NCBI RefSeq assembly: GCF_028416635.1
Contig: NZ_CP114013.1
Location: 4,154,001 to 4,218,000, forward strand
DNA from: Baekduia alba
GTDB lineage: Bacteria; Actinomycetota; Thermoleophilia; Solirubrobacterales; Solirubrobacteraceae
Reading direction: 5' to 3'
DNA: 64,000 bases
Made by a program: the position numbers and the translations under genes. Shown here piece by piece: positions 1 through 9,412 of this stretch (position 1 is its first letter; each line of letters starts with the position of its first letter). The notes beneath the pieces were generated by a model. That model was not told the DNA's origin. It saw only the letters and a list, made by a program, of their open reading frames with translations, and did not search any database.

Positions 1-2513
1 ATCACCGTCACGGGATCGCGGTCGCTCATGTCGACCAAGTCCTGGAACAACTGAAGGATCTCGGTCAGCGACATACCCCACTCGTGGACCGCGGCCGCAT
101 CGAGCTTCGCTACTTCGGCGAGCGCTTCATCGCCTGCGTCGTCTTCGTTCCACATCGACGGAAAGTGTCGATGCGCGCGATCGACCTGAGCTTGTCTGAA
201 GCGGTCCATAAACCGGGCGCGCCCGGCATAAAACCGTCCATCGCGTGCAATGCCGAGCCGGCCCGAGGCGAGCATCGACAGCTGCGTGTCGTCAAGGCCC
301 TCACGGATCGCGTCCGACACCCCGCCTCGACCGACGACCTGGGCGGCGAGCGCGACGAGCCGGTCCTGGACCGCCAACGTCATTGGTCGCAATCCCCGAG
401 GCGGGAACGCCGCCACGCACTCGATGACGAACCGCAGCGCCACGCTCGCGTCGGCGTGACGTGCGTATTCGCGCTGTGTGTGCCCGACGATGTCCGTGGT
501 GTCGCCGTAGCAAGCCAAGCGTGTCGGCAGGATGTAGCGGTCGAACGCCCCTTGGCTCATCAACGACTCGTTCGCGACGATGAGCGCCTCGAGCACACCG
601 TCCGGATGGAGTGTCGAGATCAGCGCGGTCAGCTGACCGAGGTGGAACCGGACGGCCTTCCAGAGCACCACCGTCCGGTCCTCGGTGGCAATCAGTCCCA
701 CGGCGCGATTCCAGCTGCGACGGAGATACGCGCCAAGCTCGTCCATCGCTTCGGCGTCGTCGCTCTCGCGCAGCGGCAGTCGCTTGCGTGGCAGCTTCTG
801 GGAGTCGAGAGATAGATCGGCGCGCGGTCCGAACATCAAGACCATCTTCTTGAAGCCGAGCGGTGCCATGCGCTCAACGACTTCATCGACGTCCAAGTCG
901 TCGTCGCTGTCCGCAAGAGCGGAGAGCAGCACGCGCACCAACTGCCGCTCCCCTTCGTTGTCCGGCCGGGCGAAGGCAGGGTTCTCGCGTGGATCGAGCG
1001 ACAGCTGAAGCCACCCGCGCCCGACCTCCTCCACCGAGATCGTGCCGTCCCCGCCCAGCGCCACCGTGATTGCCAAGCGACCACATGTGAGATCACCTGC
1101 CAGCTGCCACACCCAGTAGGCAACTGCATCAACGAGTTGGCCGATCAACCGGTCGAGGTCGTGCGCGAGCACCCAGACATGCATGCCGTCGACGTCGACC
1201 GCGATGCCGTCGATGTCGGCGGTGATAGGGCGGTACAGCGGCGCGTCGATCTCGTCGAATCGGTGTGCCACTTCGATCAGGCCCCGCCCCGGAGGGCCCG
1301 GCACGCCGTGGCGATCGACACGGCGCAGGACGTCCGCCCGCAGCGCTTCCGCCCTACCCTGCGAGGTGATCAGGGTCGGCGGCCTGTCGTCGCCCAGGTA
1401 GAACGAGTGCGACTCGCTGCGCCAAAGCGCGAAGGCCTCGAGCGGGTCGGTCGTCATGATCCGGCACTCCAGGCGATCGGAATCCTGGACGTACCGCCAG
1501 AGCGCGAGCGGGTCATTGCGCTCCGCGACACTGACGATCTCCAGATCACCCGCGAACAGGCTCACTCGCCGCAGACCGGTCACCGAATGGTCTGCCTGAT
1601 CGAACCACGCGGCCGAACGGCCAACGCCTGCTAGGACGACGAGGTGAAGCACGTGATTCGGAGAACGCGGGCCTGCGAGTAGCTGCTGGGCAAGGGCAGC
1701 GCCGCGTCTGGCGATACGGTCGACGTGCACGGCCGCATGCCACGGCGTGTCGGGCTCCTGTCCGTCGTAGTCCAACAGATCGTCCGCGAGCGTCGTGACG
1801 ATCGCCGCCGCGTCGTCATCAAACCGCCAGACCTCGTGCCGTACGTGCGTGAGGTCGTCGTCCGCGACGAGGCCCGCATGCGTCCATTCCAAACGCTCTA
1901 GGGAACGTTCGATCGACGTCCCATGCGCCTGCATCACACGATCCGACAGGACGTCGAGCCAGCCGGCGCGTGCGGCAAGCATGAGCAGCTGGTGGCGAAG
2001 CGTCACCAACAACTGGTCAGCGCCCACCAACACGTACAAGTCGTCGTACTGATACAGAGGTGTCGCCGCCCAGCTGACCGGCGGAAGAGTCTCGGTCACG
2101 AGTGGTTGCAGAGCATCGCCGTGAGGAGCGACCACCGCGTCCAGCTCCTCCGCCGTCATGACCAAGCCCGCGGCGATCTCCTCGAACACACGCGACGCGG
2201 CATCTCCCCGCCGATCAAGGCCGACCACCGAGCTCACGTGAGCGGCCAACCGCAATACCACCAGCGCGAGCGTCAACGCCTCGACCCGCAGCGCCTCCGG
2301 CGGCGGCTCCTTGAACAGGAAGAACGCCATGAGCAGGTGCCGCACGACATGGACGTCCTCGGCAAGCCCGCCCGTCGGAACGACGTAGTCCCCACCGGGA
2401 AACGAGATCGCCGCAGCCGCGGGATTACCGCCGTCCCGCGGAAGAACCGCCCGGATCGCATCTCGGAGCACGTGCTCGACCTCGGCGGGCAAACCGTTTG
2501 TCACGTCGTCCAT
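1..2513 (-). CDS. Large protein of unknown family next to the Avs-like NTPase (3' end cut by window edge)
   Basis: An open frame runs without a stop from ATG 2513 to the window edge, so at least 837 residues are encoded and the C-terminus is missing. A GTG ten codons earlier (2543) is an alternative start; an in-frame TGA lies just upstream of it. GGAG sits about 11 nt before the ATG. The product is acidic, soluble and rich in predicted helix, with no signal peptide, membrane segment or P-loop that I can see. It starts MDDVTNGLPAEVEHVLRDA. The gene follows the STAND NTPase gene on the same strand with a 195-bp gap, so it may be co-transcribed and work with it in defence; that is inference. 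I do not recognise the family. Codon use is less extreme in G+C than in the chromosome right of the tRNA, like the rest of the island. Confident as a gene, not as a function. Confidence 0.75.
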   Translation of the reverse strand, partial: MDDVTNGLPAEVEHVLRDAIRAVLPRDGGNPAAAAISFPGGDYVVPTGGLAEDVHVVRHLLMAFFLFKEPPPEALRVEALTLALVVLRLAAHVSSVVGLDRRGDAASRVFEEIAAGLVMTAEELDAVVAPHGDALQPLVTETLPPVSWAATPLYQYDDLYVLVGADQLLVTLRHQLLMLAARAGWLDVLSDRVMQAHGTSIERSLERLEWTHAGLVADDDLTHVRHEVWRFDDDAAAIVTTLADDLLDYDGQEPDTPWHAAVHVDRIARRGAALAQQLLAGPRSPNHVLHLVVLAGVGRSAAWFDQADHSVTGLRRVSLFAGDLEIVSVAERNDPLALWRYVQDSDRLECRIMTTDPLEAFALWRSESHSFYLGDDRPPTLITSQGRAEALRADVLRRVDRHGVPGPPGRGLIEVAHRFDEIDAPLYRPITADIDGIAVDVDGMHVWVLAHDLDRLIGQLVDAVAYWVWQLAGDLTCGRLAITVALGGDGTISVEEVGRGWLQLSLDPRENPAFARPDNEGERQLVRVLLSALADSDDDLDVDEVVERMAPLGFKKMVLMFGPRADLSLDSQKLPRKRLPLRESDDAEAMDELGAYLRRSWNRAVGLIATEDRTVVLWKAVRFHLGQLTALISTLHPDGVLEALIVANESLMSQGAFDRYILPTRLACYGDTTDIVGHTQREYARHADASVALRFVIECVAAFPPRGLRPMTLAVQDRLVALAAQVVGRGGVSDAIREGLDDTQLSMLASGRLGIARDGRFYAGRARFMDRFRQAQVDRAHRHFPSMWNEDDAGDEALAEVAKLDAAAVHEWGMSLTEILQLFQDLVDMSDRDPVTV

Positions 2514-2708
2514 CGTGACGCAGCGCTCCGACGGCTCAGCCACGGTTCAGTCTCGGTTGCTGTTCGACGCCTGTGCGCGACCGAAGGCAGCGCATACACG
2601 TCGCCCACAACGGGCCCTAGACCCCAAGAGTATGAGGGAGGGGCAGGAAGTCCTCCACGTCGCATCCGCGCGCCGAGACCTAGATCTGGCGGGCCGGCGT
2701 AAGGCGGC

Positions 2709-5700
2709 CTACGTGTCTCGTCGCAGCTCGTCGGCGGTCACGACGGTGATCTCGCTCAGCGCATCGTTGGTGGCCGCCGCCGCGGCCTCGGCGAGGTCCG
2801 GACGCAGCAGCAGTTCGGTGCCGCGGATCATGGGTCGCAACGGCGAGTAGTCATAGCTGTAGGGGCGCATCCGCCAGCAGCGCGTGACGGCGCCGACCTC
2901 TCCACGCTCATCGATGAGATCCAGCGGCGCGGGAAGCGGCGCAGGCCGTAGGCCGAGGCGTGCCTTCCAGTCGGGCGTCAACGTGAGCAACGAGTCGAAG
3001 AGCACAAGGTGGTGTTCTTCACCGTACGCCGCTACGGGACCGGTCGGCGCGGCGTTCAACACCACCGCCGTCACCGCGTCGTGCCAGCGCCACTCCATCA
3101 GGACCGTGTCGAACGGGACCTCATCGGGAGGCGGCTTCTCGCCGACCCACAACCCGCTCGCGACGCGTGTGAGGATCCCTGACGAGCGCATCTCGTCGGA
3201 GACCTGGATCTCCTCCTCTACCAGCGCGACCCGTGTCCAGCCCTCGTAGGCACCGTCAACCACGCGAACAGGCGGGCCCATCGCAACGCTCCGGTCTGCC
3301 GGCAGCGCGACGCCGCCGGGACGCAACGCGCGGCTACGAGCCCGCGCCGCCGCCGCGCCAACGTCAGGCAAGAGCATCGCGTTGAGCTTGTCGCTCATGC
3401 CCGGCGGCCAGCGGCCGGAGGCGCCCATGTGGGTGATCAACTCGGGCACGGAGTCGTGAACGGCGATCTCCAAGAGCTCGGCTTCCCAGCGATGCAGCTC
3501 CCACGGCGGCATCCATGGCACGGAGCGTGAGAACTGTGTGTCAGCCTGGCGCTTGATGATGCTGTCCGTTCCAGGGGCGTCGCGCAGGTCGCGGTACCGC
3601 CCGGCGACGAGGCGCTCGAACGGCCGCCACATGCGCGCCAGCCGCACGATCCGATGGCGTGAGTCCCACATCTGGGACTTCGCGATGTCGGGCTGCGTCA
3701 CGACGCGCTCGCTGCCCGGCAGCTGCACGACGCTCGCAGGCGCCTCCTCTCCGAGGCGGTCGAGCAGGGCGCCGGCAGACTCCTGAAGGCCGAAGCCCGG
3801 CGCGGCGGCTACTCCCGGTAGCCACTCCGCAACGTCACCAAGCTCCTCGGGCTTGGCAGCCAGCTCGAGGATCCGGATGCCGAGGAGTGTGTCCGTGAAC
3901 GTCGCGTCGACGGACAGCACGGACGTGACGGCCTCGGCCGCCAGCCCGCGATCGTGGCCCAGTAGCTCTGCGATGCCTGCGATCGCCGCTGCCCGGCGCT
4001 CGGGATCCGACGAGTGCACGAGGGACCCGAGCAACCTGGCGTAGGCCCGTTCGGTGTCGCTGTCGCTGAGGTCGTCGCCGGGCTCCGCGATCGTGGGCCG
4101 CCCCTCGGGGGCGGTGACGGGCAGACGATGCTCGACCACAGCTGCGGCCTGGTCCCAACACGCGAGGGCGCTGCCCGGGTCTCCCGCGACGACCAGCGCC
4201 TCGACGATCCGCCGGGTCATACCCATCGTGCCTTGGACTTGAATGTGCCGGCCGAGCTCCGCGACGAGTCGGCCGAGCGCGTCGTTCGTGCCAAGCGCGA
4301 AGCCCCTCTCGAGGAGGTCACGGTGTTCAAGACCTCCGAACGGATGCCAACCGTCACCAGCTCCGATCCAGGCCAGGATGTACAGCTGCGCGGCCACGGC
4401 CGCATCGGACTCGAACGCGGCGGCGATCCGGGCGAGGATCGCGCCACGCTGGCTGAGGAAGCGCTGCTCGTGGCAGAACGCAACGACGAGGCGGACCACC
4501 GCGGCGGCGTCACCGCCGGTGACGGCTCGAAGACGGGTGACAAGCTCGTTGGCGAAGGCGTCGGTGTCGAGGAACTCGTCGTAGGAACCGAAGCGCCCGC
4601 GCAAGCGAACGAGGAGCTCTAGCTCAGTGTCGGCACCCTCGAAGAAAGGGCCGCTCGCACCGTCGCCCTTGTGGTCGCTGCCGCTCTCGTAGTTGTGGCT
4701 GTCCGACCGTGACCGTCGGTCGGGGACCGCGCCGATCGGCGGTTCGGGCCAGTAACGGTCCGCCGCGAACGCGCGGACCAGCTCGGCGGACTGGTGATCC
4801 GCGTGCTCGGTATCGCCGTCGGCTGCCGCGGCCAGTTCGAGGAAGGCCTCGCGGCCGCGCGCGTCATCGACCTCGGCAAGAGCATCGATGGTTGCCAGCC
4901 ACCCCTTGACCTCCGCGGGCAGGCAGCCGCGCCAGAGGAGATGGCGCAGGAGCGCCGGGACGCCGTCGGGCGCAGCGCGTGCAACGGCGACGAGGCCGCG
5001 CTCGTTGTCTCGGTAGCGCACCGGCAGGTCCTCGAGGACGGTGCGGGCGAGGGCGTCCGCCGCAGCGCCGGGACTGTGGGCGGCGAAGGCGCTGAAGCAC
5101 GCGTACGTGGCATGGTTGGTCTCCTTGCCGTCGCTGTGCCGGTAGGCCCGCTCGCACAGCGGGAACGTCCGCTGGAACCGTGCAGTCACTTCGGTCCGAT
5201 GCGCTTCGTCGGTGATGGCGTCAAGTGCCTCGACGAGGCCGAACACCGTCACGTCCTTGTGGAAGCCGTAGGCCGCCAGGTATCGGCCCGCGGTAGCTAG
5301 GGCTTCATCTGTACGCCCACTCTGCCCGGCGCGGTGCTCGAACAGCCCGACGCGTAGTGCGTACTCGGCATGGAACTCGTAGAACTCCGTGCGGTGAGTG
5401 TGTTCCACCGCCTCGCGGACGGGATCGAGCGGGAAGCGGTCGGCGTAGGGTTGGAGCAGCTCGAGCAACTTCCAGAACGTCAGCGGACCGCTCGGGTGGT
5501 TCTGGAGCGAAGTGGAGGTGTTGCCGGAGATCGTCAGCAGGAGCTCCAGCGCCCGGGGCCACTCGTCGTCGTTCACCAGCGCGATGGCCCGCCGGAACGT
5601 CTCGGCGGTCAACGACCAGATCGGGTACAGGTCGCACGCGCGCGGCGACCCCGCGAACGGCTCGTCGTACCTGGCCAACTCGCCAAGCGCCGCCACGACG

Positions 5701-8678
5701 TCCGCGCGTCCGTTGATGGCCTCTGCCAGGTCGCAGCAGAACCGCAGCCACGCCGAGTAGAACCCTTCCCCCGCCAGGGCATCGCGCACATCGGCAAGGT
5801 CCTCGCCACGTGCCGCCGCTACGAAGACCCAGGAGAGGAACGACTCGACCCGATCGGCGTCGGGCCCTCTGCCGGACATCAGGCCCGAAGGACTCAGGTC
5901 AGGAGCCGGAACAGTCAGCTCGTCGGTGGGCAGACCGACATCCAGGAGCCGGCGCATCACCTTCGCGTTGAGGTCGGCGGCGAGCGCCCGACGACCGGCG
6001 GCCATCGCCAGGTCGGTCTCGCCGGCCGACACGTACGTCTCGGCGAGGCCAAGCTCGAGCGCAGCTCGAGCCACCGCTGACGCGCCCGGCGCGGCTGCGA
6101 GCGCCTCGACGATGCCAGCTGGACCGAGTGTGCCGGCCAACTCAGCCGCGATGCCGTCCACGTAGGCCCGGTCGATCTCGTTGTAGTTCTCGATCCAGGC
6201 CGCAAGACGGCCGATCGCGTCGGCACGCTCGAACGTGCGGAGCATCCCTCGTACCTCGTCCAGCGTCTCACGCTGCACTCGCTCGGTGCTCTTCGAGACG
6301 TTGTCTGGCGGGCTGCGCATCTCGAGGTACTCGCGCCACGGCGGCGTGGCGCCGGCACGGTCTACGACCGTGCAAAGACGCAGACCCGTCGCTTTCGGCC
6401 ACGTCGGGCGGCCGTCGTAGAGCAGCCGCTCGGCGAGGCGTTGCGGACCTTCGAGCTCGGCTACGGCCTCCGCCCAGAAGGTCGGATCGCTGAGCTTCTC
6501 GTCGAAGGTCGAGATCGCCGCAGACCGCAGCTCGGCGACGCGCGTGAGCGCCGGGAAGTCTTGCCTCTCGGCCGCAACGTCCGCAGCGAGGCGCAGGTTC
6601 GCGTCGATCGCGGCCTGCGGTTGCAGCTCGGCGACGCTGTCGGACACGAACTCGGGCCCGACACGGTCTAGGGTTTCGGCCGCGCGCCCGGCCCGGCGCA
6701 GCAGCGGTAGGAGATGCCGGAACGCACGCTGGTCTTTGTACAGGCCGCGAGCGTCGAGCCACGCGATCACGGGATCGAGCAGCGGGCCGAGGTTACGGCC
6801 GTCCGCGATCAGGTTCTCGGCGATGAAGCGCCGGAAGCTCTCGTGATGGATCCGTAGTCCACCCTGTGTGCCGACGTCGTCGAGGATCGGCCGAAGCGCC
6901 GAGACGACGAGCGAGATCCGAGCCGGACCGAACGCGGGGACGATCTTGTCGAGCTCTGCTTCCGTGACGGCGAAGTCGAGGAGCGCGAGGTGCTCGGCGA
7001 GGATGCCGCCGTCCGAGGCGTGTTCGGCGGTCGTCACAAGGTGCCGGTAGTACGCCTCCAAGTCACCGTCCGCCGCATCGATCGCAGCGACCGCTTCGCT
7101 CGGAGTCTCCGGCATCCCAGCCTGTAGGCGCTCGACCACCTCCCGACCGAGAAATCCGGCCAACAGAGGGTTGCCGGCGGCCTTCTCGTGCACGGCCTCG
7201 ATTGCATGCTCGTGGTCGTCGGCAAAGCCATACAACTTGAGCGCCCGCAGCGTGCCCTGCCGAGCCAGGAGCGCGGCGGTGTGCCGCAGCTCCAACCGAG
7301 GGACGGTCACCTCATGCGCACCTCGTGCGATGAGCGTGTCGAGATGCACGCCCGGCTGAGAGCCCACGATGAGCGTGACCCGGTCGGGCAGTTCGAGAAG
7401 ACCGAGCTGCGCGGTGAGGTCCTCGGGACTTGCCGCAACGACGCCGGGCGCGGGCTCGATCCGCGCCGCATGGTCCAGTCCATCGACGAGCAGGACGATG
7501 CGGTCGGTCAGGCCGGCCTCGGTCATCGCTTCGTCAGCGCGGACGAGCGCGCGCTCCAGCGTCGAGACCCCGGCACCCAGACCTACATCAACTCCATCGA
7601 GCCGATCATCATCGAGAAGCTCGGCCGTTAGGTTCGCGATCAGCGCGTCGACGGCCACACGTTGTGCGACCTCGGGATCGCCGGGCGCGAGGAAGCAGTA
7701 GTGGCGTGCCACGACGGCACCCTCGGCACGAAGGTCCTGTGCGAGCGCTTCGAGGGCCCAGGACTTGCCGGCGCCCGGCGGCCCCTTGGCGATGATTCGG
7801 CGATGGTCATGCCGAGGATCAAGTGCCTCGACCAGCGCGGCCCGAAGCGGCAAGCTGGGGACGTAGCGGCGGCGATCCAGCGGGAACGCCTGCGCGATGC
7901 GCCCACGATCGACGCGGAGCCCACACTCCGCAGCGATCGAGTCGAAGTCGAGACGGCGCTGCTTCCGCGTCCGCAACGAGGAGGCGATCTCCAACAGGCG
8001 GCTCGCCACGTCGATGGCCTTGGCGCGGTTCGGGTACTGCTCGACGCCTACAACTTCCCGCAACCGCTCGATCAGCACTCGCTCCAGCTCTCCCGGCTGC
8101 GCCAGCATCCCGGACATCGGCAACGCGTCCGCCTCAATGAGGAGGTGCCGGCAGAACGACGCGAGCGCTTCACGCGTGAAGTCCTTCGCGAACGTGAACT
8201 GCGGCTGGTCGTCGCCCTCGAGCCAGACAGCATCAACGGATATCCGCCAACGCGTTGAGCCAAGGCCCGGCAGCAAGGACGGCGTCTCCTCGTCGCGGAC
8301 GAACCCTGCCTCAGCAGCCGCCGATGCATCGAGCGTGGTGACGACGCGTAGTTCGGGGAAGGCACCCGTTGTGCCGTGCGACGACTCCGCGGCGATCAGC
8401 TTGTCGAGACGGAGGCCGTTGGCATCGCTCTTGAAGAGCGCGAGGGTCAGCGGCTCCCGACCTTCGCGGTGCTTGACCTGGCTTCGGTAGACCGAGCCAC
8501 TCGCCGAGACCAGTTCAAGGTCGTCGATCGCGTCCTCGGCGAACCGCTTCTCCTCGACCGCGACGGCGCCAGCGCCCTCGGCCAGCACTCGCGCCATTGT
8601 CAGCGCGGCGACCAGATCCTGGTACCGGTACCCCGACGCGGCGCCGCGCTGCCGATAGGGGACCCCGTCGACGGTCAC
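2709..8678 (-). CDS. Avs-like STAND NTPase with N-terminal Cap4/DUF4297-like nuclease domain
   Basis: About 1,989 residues. The start is taken as GTG 8678 because AAGGCGG lies 7 nt upstream and the conserved part begins right after (SGYRYQDLVAA, residues 15-25); the frame stays open to 9089 but that extension reads as Arg-rich non-protein. Residues 15-70 carry the pattern of DUF4297/Cap4 double-strand nucleases: a YQD start, the acidic pair D52/D53 and Q67-V-K69. A P-loop GPPGAGKS lies at 299-306 and a Walker B IVLLVDGLD near 394-402. From about 650 onward the sequence is long helical-repeat material, the usual sensor part of STAND proteins. Avs proteins of this build (nuclease, NTPase, sensor; about 1,500-2,200 residues) detect phage proteins and degrade DNA. 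The family assignment is by architecture; the target sensed is unknown. The neighbours are an unknown gene downstream and a divergent Wadjet operon. Confidence 0.8.
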   Translation of the reverse strand: MTVDGVPYRQRGAASGYRYQDLVAALTMARVLAEGAGAVAVEEKRFAEDAIDDLELVSASGSVYRSQVKHREGREPLTLALFKSDANGLRLDKLIAAESSHGTTGAFPELRVVTTLDASAAAEAGFVRDEETPSLLPGLGSTRWRISVDAVWLEGDDQPQFTFAKDFTREALASFCRHLLIEADALPMSGMLAQPGELERVLIERLREVVGVEQYPNRAKAIDVASRLLEIASSLRTRKQRRLDFDSIAAECGLRVDRGRIAQAFPLDRRRYVPSLPLRAALVEALDPRHDHRRIIAKGPPGAGKSWALEALAQDLRAEGAVVARHYCFLAPGDPEVAQRVAVDALIANLTAELLDDDRLDGVDVGLGAGVSTLERALVRADEAMTEAGLTDRIVLLVDGLDHAARIEPAPGVVAASPEDLTAQLGLLELPDRVTLIVGSQPGVHLDTLIARGAHEVTVPRLELRHTAALLARQGTLRALKLYGFADDHEHAIEAVHEKAAGNPLLAGFLGREVVERLQAGMPETPSEAVAAIDAADGDLEAYYRHLVTTAEHASDGGILAEHLALLDFAVTEAELDKIVPAFGPARISLVVSALRPILDDVGTQGGLRIHHESFRRFIAENLIADGRNLGPLLDPVIAWLDARGLYKDQRAFRHLLPLLRRAGRAAETLDRVGPEFVSDSVAELQPQAAIDANLRLAADVAAERQDFPALTRVAELRSAAISTFDEKLSDPTFWAEAVAELEGPQRLAERLLYDGRPTWPKATGLRLCTVVDRAGATPPWREYLEMRSPPDNVSKSTERVQRETLDEVRGMLRTFERADAIGRLAAWIENYNEIDRAYVDGIAAELAGTLGPAGIVEALAAAPGASAVARAALELGLAETYVSAGETDLAMAAGRRALAADLNAKVMRRLLDVGLPTDELTVPAPDLSPSGLMSGRGPDADRVESFLSWVFVAAARGEDLADVRDALAGEGFYSAWLRFCCDLAEAINGRADVVAALGELARYDEPFAGSPRACDLYPIWSLTAETFRRAIALVNDDEWPRALELLLTISGNTSTSLQNHPSGPLTFWKLLELLQPYADRFPLDPVREAVEHTHRTEFYEFHAEYALRVGLFEHRAGQSGRTDEALATAGRYLAAYGFHKDVTVFGLVEALDAITDEAHRTEVTARFQRTFPLCERAYRHSDGKETNHATYACFSAFAAHSPGAAADALARTVLEDLPVRYRDNERGLVAVARAAPDGVPALLRHLLWRGCLPAEVKGWLATIDALAEVDDARGREAFLELAAAADGDTEHADHQSAELVRAFAADRYWPEPPIGAVPDRRSRSDSHNYESGSDHKGDGASGPFFEGADTELELLVRLRGRFGSYDEFLDTDAFANELVTRLRAVTGGDAAAVVRLVVAFCHEQRFLSQRGAILARIAAAFESDAAVAAQLYILAWIGAGDGWHPFGGLEHRDLLERGFALGTNDALGRLVAELGRHIQVQGTMGMTRRIVEALVVAGDPGSALACWDQAAAVVEHRLPVTAPEGRPTIAEPGDDLSDSDTERAYARLLGSLVHSSDPERRAAAIAGIAELLGHDRGLAAEAVTSVLSVDATFTDTLLGIRILELAAKPEELGDVAEWLPGVAAAPGFGLQESAGALLDRLGEEAPASVVQLPGSERVVTQPDIAKSQMWDSRHRIVRLARMWRPFERLVAGRYRDLRDAPGTDSIIKRQADTQFSRSVPWMPPWELHRWEAELLEIAVHDSVPELITHMGASGRWPPGMSDKLNAMLLPDVGAAAARARSRALRPGGVALPADRSVAMGPPVRVVDGAYEGWTRVALVEEEIQVSDEMRSSGILTRVASGLWVGEKPPPDEVPFDTVLMEWRWHDAVTAVVLNAAPTGPVAAYGEEHHLVLFDSLLTLTPDWKARLGLRPAPLPAPLDLIDERGEVGAVTRCWRMRPYSYDYSPLRPMIRGTELLLRPDLAEAAAAATNDALSEITVVTADELRRDT

Positions 8679-8685
8679 TGCTGCG

Positions 8686-8692
8686 CCGCCTT
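8686..8692 (-). promoter_or_regulatory. Ribosome binding site fixing the start of the Avs-like gene
   Basis: AAGGCGG on the minus strand, 7 nt before GTG 8678. It supports this start over the upstream in-frame codons. Confidence 0.5.
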
Positions 8693-8865
8693 GCAGATTC
8701 CGCCGGTGATCACGCCGCTCGCCACGCCAACAGGGTACGTCGCCGTTTGTGGATTCGCCCGCCCGCCGCTCTAACGACATGGCAACTGCACGCCCGCCTC
8801 TGTTGCTTTGGCGATCGGGCTGGACGTCCAATGTCTCGGTCGTGTCAGCGAGACAGATAGCGGCG

Positions 8866-9034
8866 GGTCGATCGTCGACGAGTCGGAGCTTCCGGCCTTT
8901 GGTGAGGCGTGCCACGCAGTCGCCACTGCGCCACTGCGCCGCTGGAGCGGCCGCGCGCTCGTGCGACGGCGACCGGACCCACGGGCTCGGCGACGGTCTG
9001 CGTGGGTCGAGGACCAACGCGCCGAGCGCCCGGG
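8866..9034 (-). pseudogene. Degenerate helix-turn-helix gene, copy A (left flank of Wadjet)
   Basis: Read on the minus strand, three frames must be joined to recover the same protein as the copy at 17575-17784: a LGALVL piece, then TQTVAEPVGPVAVAR...GRSSGAVAQ, then VARLTKGRKLRLVDDRP. The two frame changes mark it as dead. Nucleotide identity to copy B (17585-17747) is high along the whole stretch by eye, with a small insertion in the middle of copy A. Both copies point the same way, so they form a direct repeat around the jet operon. The original protein looks like a small winged-helix/HTH domain protein of the kind found with actinobacterial mobile elements; that last point is inference. Confidence 0.6.
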
Positions 9035-9412
9035 ACGCAGGCGGCCGCCTGCCGCGCTTGCGGTGGGCTGGACCTCGGGCAGCGATCAACGGTCAGGTAG
9101 ACGCTGGCCACCGTCGCGCTCTTGTCCGGGTTGAGCCGCGAGAGCGCAACAATCGGAACCGGAAGCAGCACCCGCGCTGGCGCGACAGCAGCGCGAGTCC
9201 CGGTCGACGACGGCCGGCGGGAAGCGTTGCTCCCAAGGCTGGAGCTGACCGATCCCCTGCGCTTACCGGCAGGCCATTCGAGATCAGCGACAGGAGCATC
9301 CGCCCAAAGGTTCGGGCCGCCTCGTGGGGTAACGTGAGCCTGTGTCAACACGAGCGAGGAAGCGCGACCCGCGGCCTGTGACACGCTCGCGTCGTCACGT
9401 TGAGAGGGCTCG
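9035..9412. other. Gene-free stretch upstream of jetA
   Basis: I see no convincing gene on either strand in these 378 bp. Only Arg/Ala-rich open frames of no recognisable kind cross it. It should hold the promoter of the jet operon and perhaps that of the divergent Avs-like gene, but no clear -35/-10 pair stands out. Confidence 0.4.

Noticed and set aside
84-2702. Plus-strand open frames over the first 2.7 kb
   Set aside because: They are His/Arg/Gln-rich mirror frames of the continuous minus-strand gene that runs off the left edge.
8679-9089. 137-codon upstream extension of the Avs-like gene
   Set aside because: It reads as Arg/Pro-rich non-family sequence, crosses the HTH pseudogene in a wrong frame, and a good Shine-Dalgarno precedes GTG 8678.
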